DNA from: Reticulitermes speratus
Lineage: Eukaryota > Arthropoda > Insecta > Blattodea > Rhinotermitidae
Reading direction: 5' to 3'
DNA: 64,000 bases
Assembly: GCA_021186555.1 (NCBI GenBank)
Contig: JAJKFL010000042.1
Location: 21,761,521-21,825,520, forward strand
The position numbers were made by a program, and so were the translations under genes. The notes beneath the pieces are model-generated. The model worked only from the letters and a program-made list of their open reading frames with translations. It did no database searches and was not told where the DNA came from. This document shows positions 9,634-19,630 of this stretch, piece by piece. Position 1 is the stretch's first letter; each line of letters begins with the position of its first letter.

Positions 9634-12244
9634 AGTTAATACCAGTCGACTGAGCTGACTGCTCTTCTACAGCTTGACTTGGTAACTCCTCCACATTCTC
9701 GCAGGCCTCAAAATTCTGCCGCACTTCTGCTAGGTCTGTGTAACAAAAGGGGAAGACGTCCTGGTCTGCGCAGATGTTTACGTTAACAGTTCACATGCCA
9801 TATTACCTAAAAGCACCGGTTTATTTCCGCAGCTTTTGACACCTTTGACAAGCTTCGTCGACAACCTCGCAAACATGATCAGTTACGTTTCCTTCGATGT
9901 CTGTCAGCATCCCTTTGTTGCATTCGTAAGCAGCAAGGCCTCTTAAAAGTTTAAAGAAATAATCTGCCCAGCCGCTGCACTGCATTACTAATATGGACTA
10001 GGAATATTATCAGTTTGAATGTTACGTTCGAAGAAGCAGTTTAGGACTACGACTTTTGAAATCAAATGAGCAGAATGACTAACAACAGCAGCAGCAGACG
10101 TATGCGCACCCTGCATCACAGCCTGTACGCCTGATGCAAGCGGCGTTTCTTGGCCGTAAATTCCCTTTCACCCAACTGCCAACATAACAGCGAGAGGAAC
10201 GTAGAAGATAAAGTCACGCTCTCTCATAATGTTTTCACCTGGTTCGCCATAAGATACCATCCACCAATTTTGTTTCCTCTGACCATGGTTAAGACACCAC
10301 TTTCAAACTGAAAATGACGAAAATGAAAAATTCTGTTTTTATGTTGTATGTATTAAATACATAAACGGAAAGTCTGTATTTCTGGAACAACTCGGTCAAA
10401 TTTTGAAAAACTCATTGACTTTAACTCAGCTGAATCTAATTACCCAATCCAGCTTCTCTGTTGTGAATAAGTGAATGTGTGTGTGTGTGGTGTATACACA
10501 TTAAAAATCAATGGCCCAATTATGGCTTTCGTGCCATTCTCGTCAGTATGCTTCTGGAGGGGGGAAGGGGTGAATTTTATTAGAATCATACTTTTTCAAT
10601 CTCTGACTCATGGTTACAGGGAACTAAAAATATGTGTTTCATTACTTTCTGCAAGCAGTCTGCCTGAAATGAACCTGATAACTAATAAGTTCCAAACCGC
10701 TTCAATCCTTCCTTAAAACACTGATATCTGACTGCCCGATAAGCTTACAGCAGCTACGATAGCTACACAGACTCACTTAACTTCAGTCGCTGTGCCACTC
10801 AACGTGGCGCACAGTAACTCGAGTAAACTCGTTCTGTCGCCCAGGACACACTCACGTCCTACATGCGAGTGCGAAGGAACGGCAACTTGTAACAAGCACA
10901 GACTGCAGCACTACAACGGTAAGCAAGTTCCGCCATGAAGCTTAGTAAACAAACCTCTGTTAGAATACAACAACTTATCTATTTAATTCCTGTTGTAGTA
11001 ACAAAACAAAGAACTTTGATTTCTATTGTTAAACGGGAGATAATAATTCTTACTTCTACCAGCGGCAAACATTTGTAAGCAATTATATTCCATACATTTC
11101 CAAAAACATTCCTCGTGCCTGCTCTGTGAGTTTACTGCTACATCATCAAAATTAACTACAAGTTAGCCTGGTGTAAGTATTCCAATCCACGGCTTCCTCA
11201 TGTTCAAGTTAGGTGAACGCTGTCTGTGTAACGCAAACATTAGCATACGCGTGTAGGCTATTACGCGATTTCAGCGACCAGTGTGAAGATATAAGGGTGG
11301 ATGACGGGTCAAATGTCTTCTGACATGACATTATTTTTATTACGCGATTTTCTACAACGCGAGGTCTCACAAGAACGCATCTATCACGTTACAGCAGGGC
11401 TGTATTAAAAAATCGTAACCAGAAAAATAAGTACCGATATATAACACGATCCAATACAGTGCACTCGGCCGCAAATAGGCCACATATTACGCCACGACAA
11501 TACACGAACAGTCGAAATACTGTATGAAATTCTTAAAAGACACCTAAGCTTACGAGTATATCGGGGTAGAAATTTGTTGGTAAAAGGTTTTCCGTCGTTT
11601 CCCGGTCCATCCAGGCCAACCTTGTACTTATGTGTTTAAAACAGGCCATTTCCGCGTCTTCCCTTCCCACGCTATCTGCAATCCGCTTGTCACTCGGTGA
11701 AACGACTGCTGCATACAAAACTAGAACACACAAAAGCACCGGAAACTGAAGCTGTATTAGTTCCATTTCCTCCACTACGTCAAAAGCACAGACGTGTGAA
11801 GCACAATGGACAACGCACTTCGATCACGTAAAGCCTAAATAATTAACTGATAACTTAGGTCACACTATGACCTTCCACAAAACTGATTTCTATAACATCG
11901 AAACCTTCAGCTCCCCCGTATCATTCTTAGATTCAGCACATCATTATCGTGGCAAGGTGCAGGGTAACGATCAGCAGGCAGCTTTATCAAGTTGCACAGG
12001 GCCGAAACATCGGGAAATACCAATAGCATAATGGGTATCATTTCTGCATAACAGGCTGTCACGATCTTGCTCCACTGAAACGAAACTTCAGATACGAACA
12101 CACCTGCAAACCCTGACGGACAACACAGTGTCTGCAAACAGCTTGCAAAAGTAATCGGCGCGAGCTTTGATGTTTCAGCGGCGGTGTAGCTGATGAGTCC
12201 ATCTGGTATATATATGACGCCGCGTCAATGGGAAATCAGATCCA
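9634..12244. other. 2.6 kb without recognisable genes or repeats
   Basis: Contains a GT-rich microsatellite near 10475-10490 and several frames of up to 81 codons without domains. The minus-strand frame 11533-11775 begins with a hydrophobic stretch (LQFPVLLCVLVLYAAVVSP) that could look like a signal peptide. Without homology or splice evidence it is not called. Confidence 0.45.
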
Positions 12245-12919
12245 GACGTTTCGTGGGAACGTAGTACCATCACCTTGAAGAGTTGAAGGTCCTAGAAAAA
12301 TCTTAGAAGATTCTCAGATGAAATGCACGGCTTGTCCCCGGCCACTATACCACTATCCATCCAACTATCTGAACCCATGCTAGTGCAATTTTGTCAGCCT
12401 CTCCCGAGCAGAATTTTATTAGACGTTTCCGCAGATGCTGGACGTCGTGTTAAACAAACTCATCCCATACATCGTTCCCCACAGGTTTATTCCCGTAAAG
12501 CTGTTTAATACTGAACTCTTTGTCAGCACATGGTAATGGTTTCGACGGGCAGCTTGCCTACTTCGTATCTCCACACGAAAGACAGAGACCAGTCTTACCA
12601 CTTGGCTCGTGGTCACCTCACTGCCTCCACACGTGTTGACCGGCCATACCAGAATTGCGCATGCGCTAACCTACTAACTAAGGACAGCTATTCACAAGTG
12701 ACACGAAACCGGTAAATGGAAACTTAACGGTCCCAACTAATAAATCTGTTTCGGTTCCTTCCGGTATGTCCAGGCAGATGCAAGCCTCCACACCCGTTCC
12801 AATTCGCAATTACTACTAATCCTCACATTTCTCATTTAAAACATATACCATTGCCCGATTCAGTGTCGTTAAATATCTTAAGAAACGAGCAACAAAATAT
12901 TATAAGTAGCTGAAAAATG
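12245..12919. other. mostly featureless; a degenerate hammerhead-like scrap at its start
   Basis: On the minus strand 12245-12292 reads AAGGTGATGGTACT..CCCACGAAACGTCTGG, an eroded version of the GTGANGA..GAAACGTC core of the P4 palindromes. The rest shows no coding or repeat signal. Confidence 0.35.
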
Positions 12920-13118
12920 GTACCATAATTTCGCACAACTCTTCTCGAAAGCGTCCAGACCGACTCTGGGGCCCACTGAACCTCCTAATCAATGGGTACC
13001 AAGGTCTCTTTCCCCGGGGCTTATGGCTGACCACTCCACCTTCTGCAGAGGTTAAGAATGAGTGCAGGTAAACGTACACTCCCCTATATACCTTCATGGC
13101 GTGTATAGTGAAACTTTA
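12920..13118 (+). mobile_element. SINE family A, 5'-truncated
   Basis: Starts within the body (GTCCAGACCGACTCTGGGGC), continues through AATGGGTACC, CCCCGGGGCTTATGGC, GCAGAGGTTAAGAATGAGTG and CCTTCATGGCGTGT, and ends in AACTTTACC. A RepX copy in the opposite orientation follows immediately. Confidence 0.78.
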
Positions 13119-13325
13119 CCTTGTTATATGCGCATGTGCATAAATACCGAAAAGCGCCTATTAGCTTCGTCATGTCTGTCCGTCTGTCCGCAAGTATCAG
13201 CGCAGCTCCCACTGGACGGATGTTCGTAAAATTTGTATTGGCGACTTTTACGAAACTCTGTCGAGAAAATTCAAATTCGGTTAAAATCGACGATTTTGGG
13301 CATTTTACGTGAAAACATAAGAACG
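13119..13325 (-). repeat. RepX repeat, 3' end
   Basis: The reverse complement matches the 3' end of the repeat seen at 39630-39845 and 60720-60925: AAATTTTACGAACATCCGTC, CAGTGGGAGCTGCGCTGATA, GACAGACGGACAGACATGAC and GAAGCTAATAGGCGCTTTTC. No coding capacity. The conserved 3' terminus suggests a non-autonomous transposon or retroposon. Confidence 0.75.
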
Positions 13326-13394
13326 TTTTATATTGTTTTATATAGAACGGGGAAAGAATTAGGGTCAGAAAATTTAGGAGGGGTCGCGTTAGTC

Positions 13395-13745
13395 GCAACA
13401 GGCGTCTATTAGCTTCGTAATATCTGTCCGTCCATCGAACTGTCAGCATACATCAGCGCGGCTCCCAATGGATGGGTTTTCGTGAAATTTGATATTGGCG
13501 ACTTTCACGAAAAACGTTCCAGAGATTCTAAATTTGGTTTAAATCGGACAAAAATATCGGGCACTTTACATGACGACCAACACGTGTTTCACATTGTCGG
13601 CAGCGGCATACGTATGTGGCGCAACAATACACAGAAAGCTTGCAATGTTTATTACGTTGTTGACATGGATACAATATGTACGCAAACAACACAAAGGGCA
13701 TGCACTGTTGCGTTTCCATGGTAAAAATGGTTACGCAAATGTGCC
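13395..13745 (-). repeat. RepX repeat, longer copy
   Basis: A second minus-strand copy 70 bp away. The reverse complement starts with CACATTTGCGTAACCATTTT (compare TTCGCGTAACCATTGTTG at 60120), continues through CATGTAAAGTGCCCGATATT and ends in GACGGACAGATATTACGAAG. Two adjacent same-orientation copies suggest tandem insertion or duplication. Confidence 0.75.
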
Positions 13746-14537
13746 ACAATGTTACAATGATAGCCTTTCTTGCTATAATTTAGCAGACTACATCACACGG
13801 CCTGTTGTGTATCTTCCACTACACTTACCTCAAAAACAGCACGACTGCTGGCAGCTTTATCTACGCTTCAAAGGAACAACGAACAGTTCGGGTGAAACCT
13901 TACTAGTACACACCAATTTCCAATCTCCGTTTACGAGTACATAACCTCAAAGGTCTGCTGCTTCCTTCGTCTAAAGTTTCTTCAACATAAAACAGAACTA
14001 TGTAAGGACTCAATATTTCCAAGCACATACAATTTCACCTTCATAAAACCGATAAATAAATAAACTGCGAGATTTTGCTGTTTAGAACATGAAGCCAGTT
14101 CCTCTGAAACGCCGGAAACCAAGCGACACGGCGTCATAACCCACAGGGTTCGAACCGTCAGATAAACACACGTCTACACGCCACACTGCCATCATATTAT
14201 TCCCCTTTAAAGCCTCGTGGTTATTGTACGGACCGCCATCTTTAACAATCACAATTCCACACTGTGTCCACGCAGTGCACGCGTTCCATTTTCTTCTCAC
14301 ATACATAACAGCCATATTCACCGAATGGCCTTGTTAATGAAAGCAGGCTGTGTTCTCTGTGAGGTAACAGATGAATCTTTATGTACACATAATGTACTTA
14401 TTTTAATCTACAATGCGGTGGCACGGGTTCGATCCCGGGCCAGTCCGTGTGAGATCTGTGACGAAGTGACATTGGCAGACGTATTATCAGAGTACTTCGC
14501 CTCTCCTTGCCAGTATCTTTACACCAATGCTACACAC
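13746..14537. other. no gene; isolated B-box-like site
   Basis: GGGTTCGATCCCGGGCCAG at 14424-14442 is a good Pol III B box and tRNA T-arm look-alike, but no A box or cloverleaf stands upstream, so it is at most a SINE head scrap. A long frame at 13570-13944 begins inside RepX and has no domain. Confidence 0.4.
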
Positions 14538-14687
14538 CAGGGGTCCACAAATTTTCCCAAAATATAGCAGCCACCTCAAAATTTCTAGGCACTAGAAGGG
14601 CGACAAGAAGCAAGAGCCATACAGAGGACCTACAAATATCAGGCGCCACCGTACAAAATTTAGTCGTCCAGAATTTGTGCACCCTTG
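14538..14687. mobile_element. hAT-type MITE, 150 bp
   Basis: Terminal inverted repeats CAGGGGTCCACAAATT and, from the right end, CAAGGGTGCACAAATT. The interior includes a TCTAGGCACTAGAAGGGCGA block. The CAGGGGTNNNCAAA tip is the usual hAT start. Flanking octamers (CTACACAC, CTCTACAT) match only partly. A second, inverted relative lies at 42311-42458. Confidence 0.75.
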
Positions 14688-14695
14688 CTCTACAT

Positions 14696-14712
14696 TCATC
14701 ATCATCATCATC
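14696..14712. repeat. (CAT)n microsatellite
   Basis: Short uninterrupted ATC/CAT run directly after the hAT MITE. Confidence 0.8.
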
Positions 14713-16465
14713 TACACATTGCTCTTATGAGTAAGACAAACGGGCTTGGCCTGGGAACCTTCCTAAAAGCAATGCCCTTACAGAAATCGGGGAGCACTGG
14801 ATAGAAAAGTTATTTCATTTGTTAGTCCTCAAAATAATTTAATAATGCTTCCAAATTGTAACCATACAGATTATCAAGCACATGACCCAGGATGGCGACA
14901 GAGGACTTCTGGTTTCCTAAGTCAGCACAGCGTCATGTTACTGTCACTGATTACAGTGCTCGTTGTTTTAACATACATCACAAATCCCGTGAAAGATATC
15001 ATAAATGCCCCAATCACAGATCCGATTACGTTCACGCTAGCAAAACATCCGTTCTTGCGCGCGATCCGCAGTACTGCCTACACATTCATGGCATTCTGCA
15101 TTCTCCGGATCCGCCCATACCGTTACACTCCAATGTGTACAGGACTACTCCAAATTCGAGTATGATTAGACCAACATCACAAACACGCAAACAACGTTGT
15201 AAGTTTCAATTCATACATACTGTGGAATGTTCTATGCAAATCTGGAAACTTAAAAATTTAGTACATACAATAAAGTCTGTTAGCTGTTCTTATGAGTACG
15301 ACTTTGACTTTGGTAGTGGTTTCGGAGGGGAAGGTCAAGGCCGTTAGGTGTTTATGACTACTAAATACGTACTCCAGTAAATACAATGATCTGAAGTATA
15401 GTCGTTTCGTGTATGTTTTTTCTGTAAGCTTCGCCCGAAGGTACGGGACTCCAACCATGCTGTCAAGGTCACGGCTTTACCCCTGACTAACGAACAGTAG
15501 GCATGTCAAACTACAGTGAACATGCCTAAGAAACACTCCATACTTAATGACATGTGAGATATGACGCGGCAAGACGTCAAGCACTGAACGATATCGGGCA
15601 CAGATGGAGAGGTCAGCATCTCATAAACTTGGTAACCATACGACGTGGCAATTTGTGCTCTGGAACTGTTCCGGACGCTCCTGTCGAAAATCGTATACCA
15701 ATAACTGCCTTAACCAACTGAGCTAATACAGTCCGTAAATAATATGTGGTAGGAAGTTAACAGAAGTGTAAATACTCGCCTTACTGCGAGTTGCTAGACG
15801 CCTAAACACACAAACAAGTTACACAAAAGACCTAAATTTAGTGGTGATGCAAACGCTGACACAGTGCACGAAAGCCCACAGATCCGGCGCTCTACGAAAA
15901 CTGCAAATATACACGTACGAGAGCGGAATGACCACACTGCTTCCTGTCACGTCTCGCATCACTCCTAACCAAGCAACACATTAACTGAGCGGACGATTTC
16001 TCCTGATCCAGCAACTGCACGCCAACAGCTCCACTTTCCTACTCGGCAACATCTTCATAACTTTTTATAGTTAAACGTGAGAAGTGGGTCACATTTAATG
16101 TGCACCCAGAAAGGTCAGATGCCAAAGATGGCGTGAGGGGTTAAGAGTGTCGCTTTAAGGAAAGGAGATTCTGAGATGTCGAGGGTCAAGTTGGATCCCC
16201 TTCCTCACTACATGCCACGCCCATTCGTGTCCTGGATCGATGTCTCTGGATTAGCCCATATGTTGCGAATTCTTGGGTTATGGCTGCGCTACAGACGTCA
16301 TTATGAGAGAGAAGGGTGAGCCCACGCTTCTGATTCCGTCATTTCGTTTCCAGTACATCTGTCAACTACTAACACTGTACATTAAGATGCTCGTTTCAGC
16401 CACACTTAACAACAGCGACACAGTACACACCGGTAAGAAAATCTACACAGGGCTTTCATTTAGTT
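14713..16465. other. no gene; possible tRNA-like scrap near 16128
   Basis: A 151-codon frame at 14892-15347 overlaps a 106-codon frame in another phase; neither has a recognisable domain. At 16128-16200, TGGCGTGAGGGGTTAAGAG followed by GGGTCAAGTTGGATCCCC loosely resembles A and B boxes of a tRNA-derived element, with poor spacing. Nothing else stands out. Confidence 0.4.
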
Positions 16466-16541
16466 CAAAAATCAACTACTTGCACATACAAAGCATATAT
16501 ACATATGACATTCCCTTTATATGTGCAAGTAGTTGGCTTTT
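16466..16541. repeat. stem-loop (~22-bp arms)
   Basis: AATCAACTACTTGCACATA near 16468-16487 is mirrored by TATGTGCAAGTAGTTGGCTT at 16518-16537 with a ~30-nt loop containing ATATATACATATG. It could be a small fold-back element or a transcribed hairpin; no relatives were seen here. Confidence 0.7.
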
Positions 16542-16627
16542 TTAATACACTAAGTATAATATGTTGCACGGAATAAACAATATCTACACAGGATGTCCCA
16601 TTTCCATGCCAATAGTGCATTTTCACG

Positions 16628-16671
16628 TATTATTATTATTAGTAATAGTAGTAGTAATAGCAGCAGCAGCT
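16628..16671. repeat. compound (TTA)(GTA)(GCA) microsatellite
   Basis: Triplet runs ATT, AGT/AAT and AGC in succession. Confidence 0.85.
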
Positions 16672-16756
16672 GTGATTAAAATAAGCATAACTATAATTTT
16701 GCCTGTGTTTCAAATGGATGTGAGACTTGGTACCTCTCATCGAGGCACGAACATAA

Positions 16757-17235
16757 GCTGAGTGTTTGAGAACACGGTGCTGAGGAATATATTTGGGCCT
16801 ATGAGGGATCAGGCAACAGACAACCGGAGGAAACTGCATAATGAGGAGTTTCATGATCTGTACTCCTCATCAAATATTATTCGCGTGATAAAACCGAGAA
16901 TAATGAGATGGGCGGGACATGTGGCACATATGGAGGAGAGGTGCACACAGGGTTATGGTGGGGAAACCTGAGAGAAACAGACCACTTGGGAGATCTAGAC
17001 TTAAATGGTAAGATAATATTGAAATGGATCTTCAAGAAATGGAATGGGGTGGGGGGCGTGGACTGGACTGATCTGGCTCAGGATAGGGACGAGGGGCGGG
17101 CTCTTGTGAATATGATAACGAACCCCCCGGTTCCATAAAATGCGAGGAAATACAAGCTTCCCAAGAAGGATTCTGCTCCATGATGCTGTGTTGTTAGCAA
17201 CAACAACAGTAGTAGTAGTAGTAGTAGTATAGTTA
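16757..17235 (+). mobile_element. non-LTR retrotransposon 3' end (copy L1)
   Basis: The frame reads VLRNIFGPMRDQATDNRRKL, then [20 protein letters not shown] and [15 protein letters not shown], the extreme C-terminus of an insect non-LTR reverse-transcriptase polyprotein, beyond the catalytic domain. A frame change follows, then [17 protein letters not shown] and a stop near 17138. The 3' UTR has AAGGATTCTGCTCCATG and ends in CAACAACAGTAGTAGTAGTA. It is 5' truncated, as is usual for LINEs. Four relatives lie at 24.2, 44.6, 45.1 and 47.1 kb, all in the same orientation. Confidence 0.85.
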
Positions 17236-17348
17236 TAAGTACCTGTTTTCTTGCATTTAATACAGAAACAAGCACTTCGGTTTCGAAGAGTGTTAGCTGC
17301 GGCTGCGATTTACCTAAACCCGAACTTTTTCATTCGGACTTCATCTTT
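17236..17348. other. short spacer before the 23-bp array
   Basis: No feature recognised. Confidence 0.4.
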
Positions 17349-17745
17349 AAAACTCCCAAATGTTGTACCTTAATACTCCCAAATGATGTGCCTTAATACT
17401 CCCAAATGTTGTACCTTAATACTCCCAAATGATATGCCTTAATACTCCCAAATGTTGTACCTTAATACTCCCAAATGATATGCCTTAATACTCCCAAATG
17501 TTGTACCTTAATACTCCCAAATGATGTGCCTTAATACTCCCAAGTCATATGCCTTAATACTCCCAAATGTTGTACCTTAATACTCCCAAACGATGTGCCT
17601 TAATACTCCCAAATGTTGTACCTTAATACTCCCAAATGTTGTACCTTAATACTCCCAAATGATATGCCTTAATACTCCCAAATGTTGTACCTTAATACTC
17701 CCAAATGATGTGCCTTAATACTCCCAAGTCATATGCCTTAATACT
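17349..17745. repeat. 23-bp tandem repeat, ~17 units
   Basis: Unit AATACTCCCAAATGNTNTGC plus CTT. Units alternate between a TTGTAC type and a GATATG/GATGTG type for most of the array, so a 46-bp dimer is the likely amplified unit. A third variant, AAGTCATATG, appears twice, each time directly after a GATGTG unit, which suggests a larger block was copied. Not coding. Confidence 0.93.
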
Positions 17746-18345
17746 CTCAAAATTCCGTTCTGAGTATTTTATACTCGTCCCTACGTATTTAATTATTCAT
17801 GTACAATAACAAACGGGCGGGTCTATAAAGGAAAGAAGCTGCCCACCAGCTAGCCACACGTAGCAACGCAAACCCGCTATTTTCAGTGACCGTTTCACTA
17901 AGCAATGCAGCCAAATGAGATTACTGCCCCAGTATCTGCGGCTCTCAATAGCGTCAACCGCCCGTGTGTTCAATAATTATGGTTCATGTCATTACGTCCA
18001 ATGATGAGGTCACGGGGGTGGGGCAGGGGCCTGGCTTGTTACGCATCCACGTATGATTCACATTAAGACGTCTCACACCACTAAGTGGCTTCTGATGCAC
18101 TGAAGATGTGGCTGAAAATCTCATTAGTGTAGCTATTAACGTAGGCTATATGTGACAGCAGAGGACTTACAGGCCATGTCGAGAGAGGCTCCCATCACGT
18201 TAGGGGCAAGAAACAAAGCCGTGATTTCAACTTGTATGGTTTCTAATGGAGGTACAGAGCTAACCATGGAAATTAAAACAAATAAAACTGTTTAAAGTTG
18301 GTACTATATGCTTAATTACGGGTCGTAAAGGAGTTCTGGCCGATC
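17746..18345. other. no recognisable feature
   Basis: Contains ACTGAAGATGTGGCTGAAAATC near 18101, a very weak match to the hammerhead-like core seen elsewhere. It was not called, because stem II and GAAAC are not convincing. Confidence 0.4.
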
Positions 18346-18600
18346 CCAGTGGCCGTGCGGTCTAAGGCGTGGGTCTGCGGCCGCTCGCTTACTAGGAGCG
18401 TGCGTTCAAATCCCACCGGGGGCATGGATGTCTGTCTCTTGTGAGTGTTGTGTGTTGTCAGGTAGAGGTCTCTGCGACGGGCTGGTCACTCGTCCAGAGG
18501 AGTCCTACCGACTGTGGTGTGTCTAATGTATGTGATCATGAAACCTCGAAATGAGGAGGCCTAGGCACCCGAAAAGGGGCTGTTGAGCCATAGGAAAAAA
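18346..18600 (+). mobile_element. SINE family B (tRNA-Leu/Ser-type head)
   Basis: The head AGTGGCCGTGCGGTCTAAGG is a class II tRNA D-arm with box A. GTGCGTTCAAATCCCACCGG is the T-arm with box B. The bases between are long enough for a class II variable arm. The body includes GAGGTCTCTGCGACGGGCTG, GTCACTCGTCCAGAGGAGTC and CATGAAACCTCGAAATGAGG; the end is CATAGG plus an A run. The body shows this is a SINE and not a tRNA gene. An inverted relative lies at 34245-34515. Confidence 0.88.
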
Positions 18601-18766
18601 AAGGAGTTCTGGTCATTAATGGGTAATACATACGTTGAGTTACACCCGCCACATTCTAATAAACATACTGTCACAGAAATGGTTGAGGTGAACAATATAA
18701 TCCCAGAGTAACTACAACTAGTAAGCTTGCTTGATATTGAGCAAGATATGCAATGTACATAGGGTA

Positions 18767-19234
18767 AGGCGAGACTAGACGGCGCGCGGCTCGTCGAGTG
18801 ACATGACGTCACTTGCTCGGCCAACAGATCGGAACAGAAAAGACAATCTGACTACAAGACGCGGCGCAGCTCGGCAAATGGCGGACCAGCGGCCTTGCTC
18901 GGGTAGGTTCGGCTCGGCTTGTGGAATAACGCGTCGTGTTGTTCTCCTGCGACCCGCAGTCTTAAACATGGATCATGATGCTGATGCAGGAACTGCACGA
19001 GACTGGCTTGGCGCATAGACTGCAAGCCCCGTATAGCCGCAACAGCTGCCCGCGCCGAGTCCCTTTGAGGATCGTGAAAAAACCGCCTCTGCGGCGATCC
19101 AACGAGCCTCGCTTGCCCAATCACAAGCCGCGCCGCGCCAGGCCGGATACATGGCGCGTTTGAATACGATTCTTTGTCAATGACGTCAGTTATGACGTAA
19201 AACGAGCCGAGCAACGCGCCGTCTAGTTAAGCCT
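18767..19234. mobile_element. GC-rich TIR element (MITE), 468 bp
   Basis: Ends AGGCGAGACTAGACGGCGCG and, from the right, AGGCTTAACTAGACGGCGCG, flanked by TA (18765-18766 and 19235-19236), so probably a Tc1/mariner-type or similar TA-targeting MITE. It is clearly richer in G and C than its AT-rich flanks. Internal TGACGTCA/ATGACGTCA sites sit near both ends (about 18803 and 19180). Short frames on both strands are composition effects. No transposase recognised. Confidence 0.78.
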
Positions 19235-19379
19235 TAATACTGAGATGGGTTCGGATTGTTTCCCTAATTACCCGGCATCTGTGTGGCACAGTGTTATGTT
19301 TACGTCGTCGTGTTTCTTCGGCCTCTCCGATTCCGCCGTATTTCTTGCACTTACCTCATAAACGGCGAGATATTAACAC

Positions 19380-19630
19380 GAATGTAAAAACGTCTTCAGG
19401 TGAAGTGACTTATTTTTGTCCAATTTTAACGATTTCAACCAAACCTGACTGTGACGTACAATTTCTGTAAAGACGTGTAACACAAAATTTCGCAAAAAAA
19501 AAAAAAAAAAAAAACACACCACACAAATGGGAGGCCGAATTGTTGCATGCGGACAGACATACGGGCGGACAGATAGTACGAAGCAAACAGTCGCGTTATG
19601 CAATGTTTTGCCAACGCGCCTAAAAATCAC
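19380..19630 (+). repeat. RepX repeat, 3' part, with a 21-base A insert
   Basis: Matches the RepX 3' end: TGTCCAATTTTAACGATTTC, TTGCATGCGGACAGACATAC, GTACGAAGC and the terminus CCAACGCGCCTAAAAAT. An A21 run at 19494-19514 interrupts it where other copies have ATCCGTCC, suggesting an inserted tail or slippage. Confidence 0.7.

Noticed and set aside
9410-9724. 104-codon frame (CALLAYYATSCGN) as a conserved protein
   Set aside because: It is the translation of the P4 palindrome, which recurs with indels.
11533-11775. Secreted protein with signal-like N-terminus
   Set aside because: Only a hydrophobic stretch supports it; no family, no exon signals and no cysteine pattern.
13570-13944. 124-codon frame as a gene
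   Set aside because: The first third is RepX sequence, which is non-coding in all other copies.
14417-14445. tRNA gene near GGGTTCGATCCCGGGCC
   Set aside because: Only a T-arm/B-box look-alike; no acceptor stem or A box at the right distance.
14892-15347. 151-codon frame as a host exon
   Set aside because: No recognised domain, an overlapping frame of similar length, and no splice or codon-use support.
18095-18125. Another hammerhead-like motif
   Set aside because: Only CTGAAGA is present; there is no paired stem II or GAAAC at the right spacing.
18346-18425. A functional tRNA-Leu/Ser gene
   Set aside because: Conserved non-tRNA sequence follows the head in two copies, and the cloverleaf is not closed, so it is a SINE head.
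18803-19214. Overlapping Arg/Ala-rich frames as a gene
   Set aside because: They lie inside a GC-rich MITE where stop codons are rare on both strands.
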